Assembly: GCA_964547645.1 (NCBI GenBank)
Contig: CAZJOM010000006.1
Span: 1 to 64,000, forward strand
DNA: 64,000 nt
Reading direction: 5' to 3'
Source of the DNA: SZUA-430 sp964547645
GTDB taxonomy: Bacteria > Pseudomonadota > Alphaproteobacteria > Micropepsales > Micropepsaceae
Both the position numbers and the translations under genes were made by a program. The notes below the pieces were generated by a model. That model searched no databases and had not been told where the DNA came from. It saw only the letters and a program-made list of their open reading frames with translations. Below are positions 1 to 9,384 of the stretch, in pieces; position 1 is the first letter of the stretch; each line of letters starts with the position of its first letter.

Positions 1-2
1 TC

Positions 3-2747
3 GCCACGGGCCTCGGCGAAATCTTCATGTACACCGTCGAACCGAAACCCGGCGCTAAGAAGGCGGATGGGTCGGCGTGGACGCCGATGGATTTGCGGAC
101 CGTGCAGGACTGGGTTGTCCGGCCACAGCTGCGCAACATCCCAGGCGTGACCGAGATCAACACGATCGGTGGCTACAAGAAAGAATACCATGTCACGCCT
201 CACCCGGAACGATTGGCGGCGCTGAACTTGACGGTCGCCGACATCATCACGGCCCTTGAACGCAACAACGCGAACGCCGGCGCAGGTTACATTGAGCGCA
301 ATGGCGAGCAGGTCCTGATCCGGGTTCCCGGGCAAGTGAGCGGGGTCGAGGACATCGGCCGAATCGTCGTTGCCCGCCGCGAGAAGGTCGTTGTGCGGGT
401 CTCCGACGTGGCCGAGGTTCTGCTCGGCCGCGAATTGAGAACAGGCGCCGCGACGGTCGACGGCGAAGAAGTGGTTCTCGGCACCGTGTTCATGCTTATT
501 GGCGAGAACAGCCGTACCGTTTCTCAAGCCGTCGCCGCACGCATGGTCGAACTCAACAAGAGTTTGCCCGAGGGGCTGGTCGCCAAGACCGTCTACGACC
601 GCACGTCTCTCGTCGATCGCACGATCACGACCGTCCAAACCAATTTGGCGGAAGGCGCGCTGCTGGTCATCGTCGTCTTGTTTCTGCTCTTGGGCAACAT
701 CCGCGCCGCACTGATCACCGCGGCCGTCATTCCGCTCTCGATGCTGATGATCATCACCGGCATGGTGGAGATGGGATTGTCGGCCAATTTGATGAGCCTT
801 GGTGCGCTCGACTTCGGGCTCATGGTCGACGGCGCGGTTATCATCGGCGAAAACTGCCTGCGCCGGCTTGGCGTCGAACAGCACCGATTGGGACGTCTAC
901 TTGACCGCCACGAACGCTTCGTGCTGATGGCGTCGGCGACCAGCGAGGTGATCAAGCCGAGCCTGTTCGGCGTGGTGATCATCGCCATCGTCTATGTCCC
1001 GATCTTCGCGCTGACGGGCGTTGAGGGGAAAATGTTCCACCCGATGGCATTCACCGTCGTCATCGCCCTCGTGATCGCGCTGGCACTGGCGTTGACGTTC
1101 GTGCCCGCGGCGATCGCCTTGTTCGTGAAGGGCCGGGTGGATGAGCGCGAAAACATTATCATGCGCACAGCGCGTGCCGTCTACACGCCACTGTTGGATT
1201 TCGCGATTCCAAACCGGGTTCTCATGGTCGGGGCGGCCGCTGGCCTTGCGGTGGTAGCGGGGCTTGCGGCGTCCCGCATGGGATCGGAGTTCATCCCGAG
1301 CTTGGACGAAGGCGACATTGCCCTTCATGCGTTGCGCATCCCCGGAACCAGCCTGACGCAAGCGGTCGGCATGCAGGCGACGCTTGAAAAGCGTCTTCGC
1401 GAGTTTCCGGAAGTACAGCTTACCTTCGCCAAACTGGGCACGGCGGAAGTTGCGACCGACCCGATGCCGCCGAGTGTCGCGGACACGTTCCTCATCATCA
1501 AGGACCGCAAGCTCTGGCCCGATCCGCGCAAGCCGAAAAGCCAGCTTGTCGCCGAACTTGAGCGCGCGGCACAGGCGATTCCGGGGAACAACTACGAATT
1601 CACGCAACCCATACAGATGCGCTTTAACGAACTAATTGCGGGCGTGCGTTCAGATCTTGCCGTCAAAATTTATGGCGACGATCTGGAGCTAATGGGCGAA
1701 ACGGGCGAGGCGATCGCTGCCGTGCTGGAAAAAATTCCCGGCGCGCGCGACGTCAAAGTCGAACAGATTACCGGATTGCCGTTGCTTTCCATTGTGCCCG
1801 ATCGCGAAGCCTTGGCGCGCTATGGATTGAGTATCACCGATGTGCAGGATGTCGTTGCAACCGCGCTTGGCGGGCGTGTCTCCGGTCAGGTGTTCGAAGG
1901 CGACCAGCGGCACGACCTGATTGTACGGCTGCCGGAGGGTATACGCGGCGATCTGGATGCGGTGGGCCGCATCCTCGTGCCCCTTCCCGATGGCGCCAGC
2001 GCCAACGGCGGTCCCAACTATGTGCCGCTGTCTGAGGTTGCGCGTCTCGAACTGACGACCGGGCCTAATCAAATCAGCCGCGAGAACGGCAAACGCAGGG
2101 TCGTGGTCACGGCCAACGTTCGCGAGCGCGATTTGGGCTCGTTTGTCGCTGAGGCCCGCGAAGCCGTCTCGTCGCAGGTGAAAATTCCAGGTGGCTACTG
2201 GGTCGAGTACGGAGGCACGTTCGAGCAGCTGATATCGGCGTCGCAACGTCTGCAGGTCGTGGTGCCGGTCGCATTGCTGCTGATCTTCGGCATCCTGTTC
2301 TCGCTCTTCGGCTCCGCCAAAGATGCGGCCATCGTGTTCACCGGTGTGCCGCTGGCACTGACCGGCGGCGTCGCCGCTTTGCTGCTCAGGGATTTGCCGC
2401 TCTCGATCTCGGCCGGCGTCGGCTTCATTGCGCTCTCGGGCGTCGCGGTTCTGAACGGCGTCGTCATGGTGTCCTTCATCCGCGCCCTGCGCGAACAGGG
2501 CATGGCGCTCGACCAAGCCATCCGCGAAGGCGCGCTGACACGGCTTCGTCCCGTGTTGATGACCGCGTTGGTCGCAGGGCTGGGCTTCGTCCCGATGGCG
2601 CTCAACGTGGGTGCGGGCAGCGAAGTACAGCGCCCAATCGCAACCGTCATCATCGGCGGCGTGATCTCATCGACGATTCTGACGCTTCTCGTTCTTCCGG
2701 CGATCTACCGCCTATTCCACCGGGAGAAGGAAGTTGAAGACATTTAG
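3..2747 (+). CDS. czcA: HME-RND heavy-metal efflux pump, CzcA type (5' end missing)
   Basis: Proton-driven inner-membrane pump of a tripartite RND efflux complex that exports metal cations across both membranes. The frame is open from base 3, so the true start lies before the window. About 914 residues remain of the roughly 1,030-1,070 usual for the family. The TM4 motif DFGLMVDGAVIIGEN, near base 810, is the form known from pumps for divalent ions such as Zn, Co, Cd or Ni. That differs from the second RND pump at 24945. The usual two halves are present, each with a periplasmic porter region and a membrane block. The family is certain. The exact metal is inferred from the motif only. Confidence 0.95.
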   Translation, partial: ATGLGEIFMYTVEPKPGAKKADGSAWTPMDLRTVQDWVVRPQLRNIPGVTEINTIGGYKKEYHVTPHPERLAALNLTVADIITALERNNANAGAGYIERNGEQVLIRVPGQVSGVEDIGRIVVARREKVVVRVSDVAEVLLGRELRTGAATVDGEEVVLGTVFMLIGENSRTVSQAVAARMVELNKSLPEGLVAKTVYDRTSLVDRTITTVQTNLAEGALLVIVVLFLLLGNIRAALITAAVIPLSMLMIITGMVEMGLSANLMSLGALDFGLMVDGAVIIGENCLRRLGVEQHRLGRLLDRHERFVLMASATSEVIKPSLFGVVIIAIVYVPIFALTGVEGKMFHPMAFTVVIALVIALALALTFVPAAIALFVKGRVDERENIIMRTARAVYTPLLDFAIPNRVLMVGAAAGLAVVAGLAASRMGSEFIPSLDEGDIALHALRIPGTSLTQAVGMQATLEKRLREFPEVQLTFAKLGTAEVATDPMPPSVADTFLIIKDRKLWPDPRKPKSQLVAELERAAQAIPGNNYEFTQPIQMRFNELIAGVRSDLAVKIYGDDLELMGETGEAIAAVLEKIPGARDVKVEQITGLPLLSIVPDREALARYGLSITDVQDVVATALGGRVSGQVFEGDQRHDLIVRLPEGIRGDLDAVGRILVPLPDGASANGGPNYVPLSEVARLELTTGPNQISRENGKRRVVVTANVRERDLGSFVAEAREAVSSQVKIPGGYWVEYGGTFEQLISASQRLQVVVPVALLLIFGILFSLFGSAKDAAIVFTGVPLALTGGVAALLLRDLPLSISAGVGFIALSGVAVLNGVVMVSFIRALREQGMALDQAIREGALTRLRPVLMTALVAGLGFVPMALNVGAGSEVQRPIATVIIGGVISSTILTLLVLPAIYRLFHREKEVEDI

Positions 2748-2819
2748 ATGTGCTGATATCCGGGCGAAGATGCTTTCGTCGTGCCTCGCAAGGACACACG
2801 GCTCCCGACCGAGCGGGCG

Positions 2820-3272
2820 ATGCGTGACATGATGTTCGTACGGCCTTCATCGGAACGCACGATATGGCTCATCCTATTCGCAGTCTGGAGCGTCGCACTT
2901 GTCTCGACGTTTGGCGTGCTCTTTGTGGGTGAGGTCTTGGGGCAGGCGCCCTGCAATCTGTGCTGGGGGCAGCGTGCGTTCATGTTCCCGCTCGCGGTCG
3001 TTCTCGGCATTGCCTGTTGGCGCAGCGATGCCCAAGTGTGGCTTTATGCTTTGCCGCTCGCCGCGATCGGCGGGCTCATCGCGGCGTTTCACCTTCTTCT
3101 ATACTGGAACGTCATCCCCCGCGCGATCGAACCTTGCGGTTCCGGGCCCTCGTGTACCAGCGGCGAGATGACGGTTCTCGGAACGATCCCTTTGCCGCTG
3201 TTGTCTCTTCTTGCCTTCACCATGATCGCTGCCGGGCTTATCGCCTTGATGTGCAGGAGAGTTCCATCATGA
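2820..3272 (+). CDS. DsbB-like disulfide bond formation membrane protein
   Basis: Four-helix inner-membrane protein that would reoxidise a periplasmic thiol oxidase and pass electrons to quinone. The first cysteine pair is in PCNLCWGQR and the second in PCGSGPSC, which is the DsbB/BdbC layout. The start is uncertain: GTG 2781, ATG 2820 and ATG 2829 are all in frame and none has a strong ribosome site, so ATG 2820 is a compromise. The stop overlaps the ATG of the thioredoxin-fold gene (ATGA at 3269-3272), so the two are probably translationally coupled and work as a DsbA/DsbB pair. Such a pair would help fold Cys-containing exported proteins of this metal-resistance region. Confidence 0.85.
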   Translation: MRDMMFVRPSSERTIWLILFAVWSVALVSTFGVLFVGEVLGQAPCNLCWGQRAFMFPLAVVLGIACWRSDAQVWLYALPLAAIGGLIAAFHLLLYWNVIPRAIEPCGSGPSCTSGEMTVLGTIPLPLLSLLAFTMIAAGLIALMCRRVPS

Positions 3273-3934
3273 ACAAGCAATTTGTCGTCGTCGCAACCGC
3301 CCTCGCTGCGGTTGTTGTGTTTGCGCTCGCAGCAGTGATCTTCGGCGGATCGCGGCCCGAATCGAACCCGCTACCGGCTCAGCCAAATGACCAAACCGCT
3401 TTAGTCCGGCCGCATTCGCCGGTGATCGGTCCCGCCGAAGCCCCAGTCACCATCGTCGAGTTCTTCGATCCGTCGTGTGAGGCGTGCCGTGCTTTTCATC
3501 CCGTCGTGAAGCATATCTTGGCGCAGTTTCCAAAGGATGTCCGCTTGGTGCTCCGCTACACGCCGTTTCATCAAGGCTCCGACGAGGCCGTGCGAATCCT
3601 CGAGGCGTCGCGTGCGCAGGGCAAGTTCGAGGCTGCACTTGATGCGCTGTTCGAAAAGCAGGAGGAATGGGCGGCTCACGGCGCGCCGGATCTCGAACGC
3701 GCATGGGCGATTGCTGGCGAGGCAGGCGTCGATCTTGAATCCGCCAAAGCTGCAGCCAAATCGCCAGCGATCGATGCTGTGTTGAAGCAAGACGTCGCTG
3801 ACGTCGCGTCCATGGCCGTCAAACAGACGCCGACTTTCTTCGTGAACGGAAGACCACTCACTGAGTTCGGTGCTGAGGGGCTTCGTGCACTGGTGCAAAG
3901 GGAGGTCGATCGTGCGAAAGCCGTACCGCACTAA
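3269..3934 (+). CDS. DsbA-like periplasmic thiol:disulfide oxidoreductase
   Basis: A 221-residue thioredoxin-fold protein with one N-terminal hydrophobic segment (signal peptide or anchor, about residues 5-27). The active site is CEAC in FFDPSCEACRAFHP, and the cis-proline region is KQTPTFFVNG near the C terminus. This is the DsbA/DsbG/BdbD layout. The frame stays open upstream to 2960, but ATG 3269 gives the signal sequence and overlaps the DsbB-like stop by four bases, so it is the likely start. Together the two genes would form a self-contained periplasmic disulfide system next to metal efflux genes. The direction of the reaction (oxidase or isomerase) is not shown by the sequence. Confidence 0.88.
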   Translation: MNKQFVVVATALAAVVVFALAAVIFGGSRPESNPLPAQPNDQTALVRPHSPVIGPAEAPVTIVEFFDPSCEACRAFHPVVKHILAQFPKDVRLVLRYTPFHQGSDEAVRILEASRAQGKFEAALDALFEKQEEWAAHGAPDLERAWAIAGEAGVDLESAKAAAKSPAIDAVLKQDVADVASMAVKQTPTFFVNGRPLTEFGAEGLRALVQREVDRAKAVPH

Positions 3935-4009
3935 TGACCCCGTGATGCGAACGTTCCCTCGATGCCGTCAAGCCGTAGACGGTTCAAATGCCAATAGAGG
4001 ATTTATGCA

Positions 4010-4363
4010 ATGAAAACTCCCAAACTCATCGCCATTCTAGTGACGTCTGCTTTCGCGGCTTCTGTCGCGGCGCGCGCGAGCGCGGCGGAGCCTCAAAGCC
4101 CAAAGCAGCTTGTTGTTCAAGCCTGCAAGGCGGAAGCGATGCAAGGTCATATCCGCCATCTCAGCACGCAAAAGCATGCCATTGATGCGCATAGGCAGCG
4201 CATGACCGATCATTGCCAGAATTCCCAAAACATCACAGCGGGCGACCGAGAGCAGTTCCTGCGCAACTGCAGGAAGGAAGCTGCATGGGGCGCTCGCAGC
4301 CACGACCGCACTCATATGCTTCGCTTACAAAGACTGTGTGAGAAGCTCGCTGGTCAACCATAG
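4010..4363 (+). CDS. Small exported four-cysteine protein, uncharacterised
   Basis: A 117-residue protein with a clear Sec signal peptide (MKTPKLIAILVTSAFAASVA, cleavage after about residue 26). The mature part has four cysteines, in ACKAEAM, DHCQNS, RNCRKE and RLCEKL, and is rich in His, Arg and Met. It is a paralogue of the product at 28674: both share AC.AEAM.GH.R, AHR.RM, CR.E and HMLR..RLC..LA with the same cysteine order. I do not recognise a named family. Its position just before czcD, and its partner next to the CusA-type operon, suggest a periplasmic role in metal stress, for instance metal or thiol binding, but no function is shown. Confidence 0.75.
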   Translation: MKTPKLIAILVTSAFAASVAARASAAEPQSPKQLVVQACKAEAMQGHIRHLSTQKHAIDAHRQRMTDHCQNSQNITAGDREQFLRNCRKEAAWGARSHDRTHMLRLQRLCEKLAGQP

Positions 4364-4375
4364 GGCGTCGGCAGC

Positions 4376-5284
4376 ATGGCGAGCGGGCACGATCATCGCG
4401 GACATTCCCATGGCACCGGGCAAGGAAATGAACGCCGGTTGCTTCTGGCACTGGCACTAACGTCGACATTTCTTGTCGCGGAAGTCGTTGCCGGGTTCCT
4501 GTTCAATAGTCTCGCACTGCTTTCCGATGCAGCCCACATGTTCACCGACGCGGCCGCACTGGCGATCGCGGTGGCGGCAATCCGCATCGGGAAGCGTCCG
4601 GGCGACGATCGCCGCACGTTCGGCTACCGCCGCTTCGAGATCCTCGCTGCAGCCTTCAACGCCGTGCTCTTGTTTGGTGTCGCGATCTATATCGCCGTCG
4701 AAGGCGCGCGACGCCTAATGGAGCCGGAGCCCGTGCAATCGCTGGGCATGCTGTTGGTTGCAAGTTTGGGCCTCGTGATCAATCTGGTGGCGATGCGGCT
4801 GTTGTCGGCGGGCAGTGAGGAAAGCCTCAACGTCAAGGGCGCCTACCTCGAGGTGTGGGCGGACATGCTGGGTTCGCTCGGCGTCATCGTTGGCGCGATT
4901 GTCATAGCATTGACCGGGCAAACGTGGGTCGATCCGGTCGTCGCCATCGCTATCGGCCTTTGGGTCTTGCCACGAACTTGGACGTTGCTGAAGGATGCTA
5001 CGAATATCCTTCTTGAAGGCGTGCCTTCGACCTTGAATTTGTCCGAAGTTCGTCGGGCAGTAGGCCAAGTCAATGGTGTCGCCGACGTTCATGATCTACA
5101 TGTGTGGGTGTCGGGCGCCGATCGGCCAAGTTGCTCGCTCCATGTCGAACTTGACACCAACGCCGAGCACGACAGCGTTCGTGTGGCGATCTGCGCGCTC
5201 CTGCAGGAGCGGTTCCACGTCCTGCACGCGACGGTTCAAACCGAGCGCGAGCCTTGCGGCGAGCGTAGCGCATTGCATCCTTAA
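4376..5284 (+). CDS. czcD: Cation diffusion facilitator, CzcD type
   Basis: Inner-membrane antiporter of 302 residues that exports Zn, Co or Cd from the cytoplasm in exchange for protons. A short His-rich N-terminal tail (GHDHRGHSHG) precedes six membrane helices. TM2 carries LLSDAAHMFTD with His54 and Asp58 of the metal site, and TM5 carries YLEVWADMLGSLG. The C-terminal cytoplasmic domain (VADVHDLHVWVSG) is the metal-sensing ferredoxin-like fold of the family. Length and motifs match CzcD closely. It lies 12 bases after the small cysteine protein gene and probably shares its transcript. A CDF would feed cytoplasmic metal to the periplasm for the RND pump. Confidence 0.95.
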   Translation: MASGHDHRGHSHGTGQGNERRLLLALALTSTFLVAEVVAGFLFNSLALLSDAAHMFTDAAALAIAVAAIRIGKRPGDDRRTFGYRRFEILAAAFNAVLLFGVAIYIAVEGARRLMEPEPVQSLGMLLVASLGLVINLVAMRLLSAGSEESLNVKGAYLEVWADMLGSLGVIVGAIVIALTGQTWVDPVVAIAIGLWVLPRTWTLLKDATNILLEGVPSTLNLSEVRRAVGQVNGVADVHDLHVWVSGADRPSCSLHVELDTNAEHDSVRVAICALLQERFHVLHATVQTEREPCGERSALHP

Positions 5285-5326
5285 GTTTCGTGCCGTGCCT
5301 TCCAACCAAAAAACGGACGGAGATGA

Positions 5327-5719
5327 ATGGTGAAGACAAAACAATGGGCGGCGCTCGCGCTCGCCGCGGCGATGACGTTCAGCGCGCAGACCTTCGGCGG
5401 CGCGCTGCCGGAAAAAGGACCAAACGGCGGTTTGCTGCGGGAGTCCGGCGAACACCATATTGAGCTGGTCGTTAGCGGTCAGTCGCTGACCTTTCATCTG
5501 CTGGATCACAAGAACAAGCCAGTCGCGGAAGCTGGGCTGACCGGAACCGCGGTGGTGACGGCGGGCGCTGCGACCGAAACGGTGGTGCTGAAAGACGCAG
5601 GCGACGGCAAGCTCACGGGCGCGGGAAAATTTCCTGCCACGGGCGCGATTCGGGTCGATGTGACCATCAAAGCCCCCAACGAACCGGCACTGACCGCGAC
5701 GTTTGACGTAAGTCGCTAG
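5327..5719 (+). CDS. Exported beta-rich protein of unknown function
   Basis: A 130-residue protein with a Sec signal peptide ending near FGGALP. The mature part is short and beta-rich, with GPNGGLLRESGEHHIELVV near its start. That GxxGG...H..EL pattern occurs in small periplasmic proteins and adaptor extensions found with metal efflux genes. ATG 5327 is preceded by CGGACGGAG, a good ribosome site. No catalytic residues are evident. It follows czcD by 42 bases, so a helper role in periplasmic metal handling is plausible but unproven. Confidence 0.7.
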   Translation: MVKTKQWAALALAAAMTFSAQTFGGALPEKGPNGGLLRESGEHHIELVVSGQSLTFHLLDHKNKPVAEAGLTGTAVVTAGAATETVVLKDAGDGKLTGAGKFPATGAIRVDVTIKAPNEPALTATFDVSR

Positions 5720-5727
5720 ATCGCTTT

Positions 5728-5762
5728 GGCGGGCCCAGGCAGCAACCACGCAGGTGCCCGCC
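5728..5762 (+). terminator. Hairpin after the czcD unit
   Basis: GGCGGGC at 5728-5734 pairs with GCCCGCC at 5756-5762 around a 21-base loop, nine bases after the stop of the 5327 gene. There is no T-run, so it may end or stabilise the transcript rather than act as a classical intrinsic terminator. Confidence 0.35.
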
Positions 5763-5866
5763 ATTACTCGCGTTCGAAGCGGCGCACCACAAATGCACCG
5801 CAAGGCCTTGAACCTACAGTAACTAGAGGCTCCATATTGCCGTCAGACCATGATGGGAGTTGTCTG

Positions 5867-6340
5867 ATGCGTTCGGCTGTAAGGTTGGCTTACGATCATG
5901 AACTAACGCTCGCAAATGAAGCACGGACGCAAGGCGATCTGGATGTCGCGGTACAACATCTGGAGCGCGCACATATTCTCGGCCAGCGATACTTCATCGC
6001 ACATCTGCGAACGCACTGGATGTTGCTTGAAATCGCAAGGCGCCGTAGTGACCGTAACGAAATAGTGGGTCAGATCATCCGGCTGTTCGCCGTGTTGCCG
6101 GGCTATTTGTCCGGGTGGGTACCCAAAGGAAACACCGGTAGCGCCAACGTCTCGGCGCTGAAGCCGATGACCCCGCCATCAGATCTCGTCCCATTGCTCG
6201 CGAACCACAACGTGGCGCGTGACGTGGCTATACGCATCCTCCTGTTGGTTCTTGCTACGATGATCTATGGCGCCGTCAAAGTGGAAGAACCAATAGTATC
6301 TTCGCACCAACGCGGCGACGTAGAGCACACGCGGATGTGA
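5867..6340 (+). CDS. DUF3703 family protein
   Basis: The start at ATG 5867 is favoured over the longer open frame from 5726, because GGGAG lies nine bases before it and the family motif begins there (RLAYDHELTLANEA). The product is 157 residues. Residues 1-115 match the uncharacterised DUF3703 pattern: repeated helical segment, AHILGQRYFIAHLRTHW, GQIIRLFAVLPG and WVPKGNTGSANV. The C-terminal 40 residues include a hydrophobic stretch (IRILLLVLATMIYG) that may be a membrane anchor and is longer than I expect for the family. DUF3703 genes often sit in metal-resistance clusters, but no activity is known to me. Confidence 0.75.
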   Translation: MRSAVRLAYDHELTLANEARTQGDLDVAVQHLERAHILGQRYFIAHLRTHWMLLEIARRRSDRNEIVGQIIRLFAVLPGYLSGWVPKGNTGSANVSALKPMTPPSDLVPLLANHNVARDVAIRILLLVLATMIYGAVKVEEPIVSSHQRGDVEHTRM

Positions 6341-6458
6341 CACAACCTCAACGCGATGTAATCGAAGAGCACTGCATTCGCAACGCTCGCGCTGTATATA
6401 CAAGGGCGTGAGTTCGGCGCGCCCGAAACGCGCTAAACCAATTCCGAAGAGGAAGTCG

Positions 6459-7148
6459 ATGCCAAGCATTGCGATACTGACGCGTGCGTTGTTTGCTCCC
6501 GCCATTGCATTCGCTCTGGGAACATCGTTGGCACCAAAGGCAAGCTTCGGCGCGGAACTCGCAGGAGCGCAAAAATCATGCCTGCTTACTGTTGCCGAGG
6601 CGCTAGAAACGCTGACCGAGCATGCTGCGCGTGCGCCGATCGTTCGTCTGATCGCGGAGGCGCGTGCCGCGACGGTGGTGGCGCGCAAATGCGAAGCTGC
6701 GCTCGGACCTAGTCAGGGATCAGAGTTGACTCAAGTCCTTGCCCACCTTGGCCAATTTGCGACGGATCGTAATCGCGCGGCGTTGGCTCTCAACGCCGTG
6801 GAAGGGTTTCGTATCCTCGTGACCGCACAGGCACGGGGGCCGCATGACGTCCCGCTCGAGGTCGCACTTCTCGACTACGCAGGCTTTCGCTACCAGGCAG
6901 GCGCGCAAGCCTCGCCGGCGCTGTGGGGCGAGTCACAGCAGGCTGTCGCGATCGCCGACGAGCAATGGCGGCGCCTATCGCCGCGCATCTCCGACAAAAA
7001 GCTCCAAACGTCCTTTGGGGCCAGCATCGAAGCGATGCGGGTCGCGGCGCAAGCAGGCACCGTCAACCGCGCGCGACGCGCGGCATCTACAGAACTCAGG
7101 CTTGTCGACGATTTGGAGCAGTTCTTCGCGAAGCACTCGCCGCAGTGA
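6459..7148 (+). CDS. Exported alpha-helical protein of unknown function
   Basis: ATG 6459 is chosen because AGAGGAAG lies just upstream and a signal peptide follows (ILTRALFAPAIAFALGT, cleavage near AKASFGAE). The frame also runs upstream to 6408. The mature protein, about 200 residues, is predicted mostly alpha-helical, rich in Ala, Arg and Glu. It has two early cysteines (QKSCLL and ARKCEA) that could form a disulfide. I recognise no family. It sits between the DUF3703 gene and the DUF347 membrane protein. Confidence 0.65.
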   Translation: MPSIAILTRALFAPAIAFALGTSLAPKASFGAELAGAQKSCLLTVAEALETLTEHAARAPIVRLIAEARAATVVARKCEAALGPSQGSELTQVLAHLGQFATDRNRAALALNAVEGFRILVTAQARGPHDVPLEVALLDYAGFRYQAGAQASPALWGESQQAVAIADEQWRRLSPRISDKKLQTSFGASIEAMRVAAQAGTVNRARRAASTELRLVDDLEQFFAKHSPQ

Positions 7149-7186
7149 AATTGAGCCGTTCATTGGCTAAGAAGAACAGGTGAATC

Positions 7187-7954
7187 ATGAGCAGCGAAGC
7201 GACGCTCAGCAAGGTGCCGGCTGTCACGCTGGGGTTCTGGCTGATCAAGATTTTCGCGACGACCCTGGGCGAAACGGGCGGCGACACGGTTTCGATGTCG
7301 ATGAACCTGGGTTATCTGATCGGCACAGCGATCTTTCTTGTCGCGCTGGGCGCGTTAGTCACTTGGCAGATCTTGGCGAAGTCGTTTCGCCCATTCCTCT
7401 ATTGGGCCACCATCGTCGCATCGACAACCGCGGGCACGACCATGGCGGATTTTGCCGATCGCTCCCTCGGCATTGGTTATACCGGCGGGTCAGCGCTCCT
7501 TCTCTTTTGCGTGCTTGCTACGCTCGCCGCATGGTACCGGTCGGAAGGTACGATCCAGGTCGAAACGGTTAGTACCCCGAGGGTTGAGCTATTCTACTGG
7601 ACCGCGATAACGTTCTGCCAAACGTTGGGTACCGCCTTAGGTGACTGGATCGCAGACGACACAGGCCTTGGCTATCTTGGCGGAGCGTCGGTATTCGCTG
7701 CTGCATTGGCGGTGGTTGCGGCGCTCTATTACTTCACCTCAGCATCGCGGGCTCTCTTGTTTTGGGCGGCGTTCATCTTGACGCGCCCTCTAGGAGCGAC
7801 TGTTGGCGATTTTCTCGACAAGCCGTTGGACCATGGCGGTCTTGCGCTAAGCCGCCCACTCGCGTCCGCGGTCCTTGCGGCGATCATGGTGGCCTGCATC
7901 CTGCTCTTCCCGCAGCGAGCAGGCGTCCATCCCGGCGCTCCAGGCCGGTCCTAG
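7187..7954 (+). CDS. DUF347-repeat membrane protein (COG4705 type)
   Basis: An integral membrane protein of 255 residues built from four related repeats. Each pairs a transmembrane helix with a Gly/Asp-rich motif: TTLGETGGDT, TTAGTTMADF, QTLGTALGDW and RPLGATVGDF. This is the hallmark of DUF347/COG4705 proteins. Acidic residues inside repeated helices suggest a pore or transporter for cations, which would fit the neighbourhood, but no substrate is established by the sequence. The start at ATG 7187 follows AAGAACAGGTG. Confidence 0.85.
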   Translation: MSSEATLSKVPAVTLGFWLIKIFATTLGETGGDTVSMSMNLGYLIGTAIFLVALGALVTWQILAKSFRPFLYWATIVASTTAGTTMADFADRSLGIGYTGGSALLLFCVLATLAAWYRSEGTIQVETVSTPRVELFYWTAITFCQTLGTALGDWIADDTGLGYLGGASVFAAALAVVAALYYFTSASRALLFWAAFILTRPLGATVGDFLDKPLDHGGLALSRPLASAVLAAIMVACILLFPQRAGVHPGAPGRS

Positions 7955-8090
7955 GAATTGGGTGTTGCCCATCCCGGGTTCGTCCTCCCCGGCACCGGCT
8001 CCGCAGCGATCGGTGTTCGCCCTGACTTGTCCGTGATACCTGAATGTGCATTGAGCGCTCATCACGGCGCCGAGCCGAGGCGGAAGAACT

Positions 8091-9159
8091 GTGCATCAAA
8101 ACAAGCGCCCCGCAGTGTTGAATGGCCCAGCAGTGGCACTCGCCTCTGCGATTCTATTCGGCGTTAGCACACCGCTGGCAAAATGGCTTGGCGAGGGAGT
8201 TAATCCCTGGCTCCTTGCGGGCTTGCTTTATTTGGGTTCTGGAACCGGTCTCGTGCTGTGGCGAGGCGTCCGGCATGCGACGGGTCACCGAGTAACCGAG
8301 GCGCCGCTGTCGCGCTTGGATTTGCCATTAATGGCCGCGATCGTCTTTCTTCGGCGGGATTGCGGGACCGTTGCTCTTGATGTTCGGCTTGAAGACCACA
8401 GCAGGGTCGACAGCATCGCTCTTGCTCAATCTCGAAGGTCTCGCAACCATGGTTTTCGCCTGGCTCGTCTATCGCGAAAGTGTCGACCGGCGATTGTTGA
8501 CTGGCGCTTTCGCGATTCTCGCAGGTGCGGTGGTGCTGTCGTGGGATTTCACAACCATCGCTTGGTCGGGAGGCGCAGCTCTGATTGCGGCGGCTTGCTT
8601 GTGTTGGGGCATCGACAACAACCTGACGCGCAAGTTGTCTGCCGCCGATCCCGTGCAGATCGCGATGATCAAGGGGCTCGTGGCGGGCGCGACTAACTTG
8701 GGGATTGGTTTCATCGCAACCAATGAAGTGCCTTCTCTTGGCACCGTCACCGCTATCGGCGTCCTTGGCTTTGCAGGGTACGGCGTGAGCTTGGTGCTCT
8801 TTGTTTTGGCGTTGCGCGACCTCGGTGCAGCGCGCACAGGCGCCTATTTCTCGACCGCGCCTTTCGCCGGTGCTTTGATCGCGATTCCCCTGCTTGACGA
8901 ACCGCTGACCTTGGAGCTAGCGGCTGCGGCAACATTGATGGCGTTTGGTGTTTGGCTCCACCTGACTGAGCAGCACGACCACTGGCATGAACACGAAGCG
9001 CTCGATCATCTGCACGCTCACGTCCACGACGCGCACCACCAGCACGCTCACGCCCCCGAAAATCCACCGGGTGAGCCTCATGCCCACGCGCACACCCACG
9101 ACGCTCTTCGCCACAAGCACCCGCACTATCCCGATCTGCACCACCGCCACACGCATTGA
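8091..9159 (+). pseudogene. EamA/DMT-family transporter with His-rich tail, frameshifted
   Basis: Two overlapping frames together give one drug/metabolite transporter. The N-terminal part runs from GTG 8091 to about 8347 (HQNKRPAVLNGPAVALASA, three helices). The rest continues one frame over, through GIAGPLLLMFGLKTT to the stop at 9159. One extra base in TTTCTT at 8346-8351 explains the switch. The C-terminal 60 residues are very rich in histidine (HDHWHEHEALDHLHAH and similar), typical of a metal-binding tail. If read through, the product would be a 10-helix exporter of about 355 residues. A real inactivating mutation or an assembly error are both possible. The downstream frame has its own ATG at 8371 but would lack the first helices. 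Confidence 0.8.
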
Positions 9160-9384
9160 GGGCCAACTCAGCTTGGTTTGTCTTGCGTGAAACGACGGGA
9201 GTCCCTGCGTGGCGATGGGGCGCGCTCATGTGATAGCCACGCGATAATCTTCGGTGCTTGCCAACGCGTAGGAGGACCCTGACCACGACGCAGCGCACGC
9301 ACAACGCTTGTGTCAGAAGAGAGACGGATCTTGCGTTGGCAGCCCAAACGGGCCTAGCGTTAGACGATGCGAAAGGTGATCACT

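Noticed and set aside
897..1607. Open frame on the - strand inside the first RND gene
   Set aside because: Antisense shadow of a strongly conserved pump; composition and absence of motifs argue against a gene.
2960..3268. N-terminal extension of the DsbA-like gene
   Set aside because: It overlaps the DsbB-like gene and has no domain; the signal peptide begins at ATG 3269.
4843..5092. Minus-strand frames opposite czcD
   Set aside because: Shadows of a conserved transporter gene with no independent evidence.
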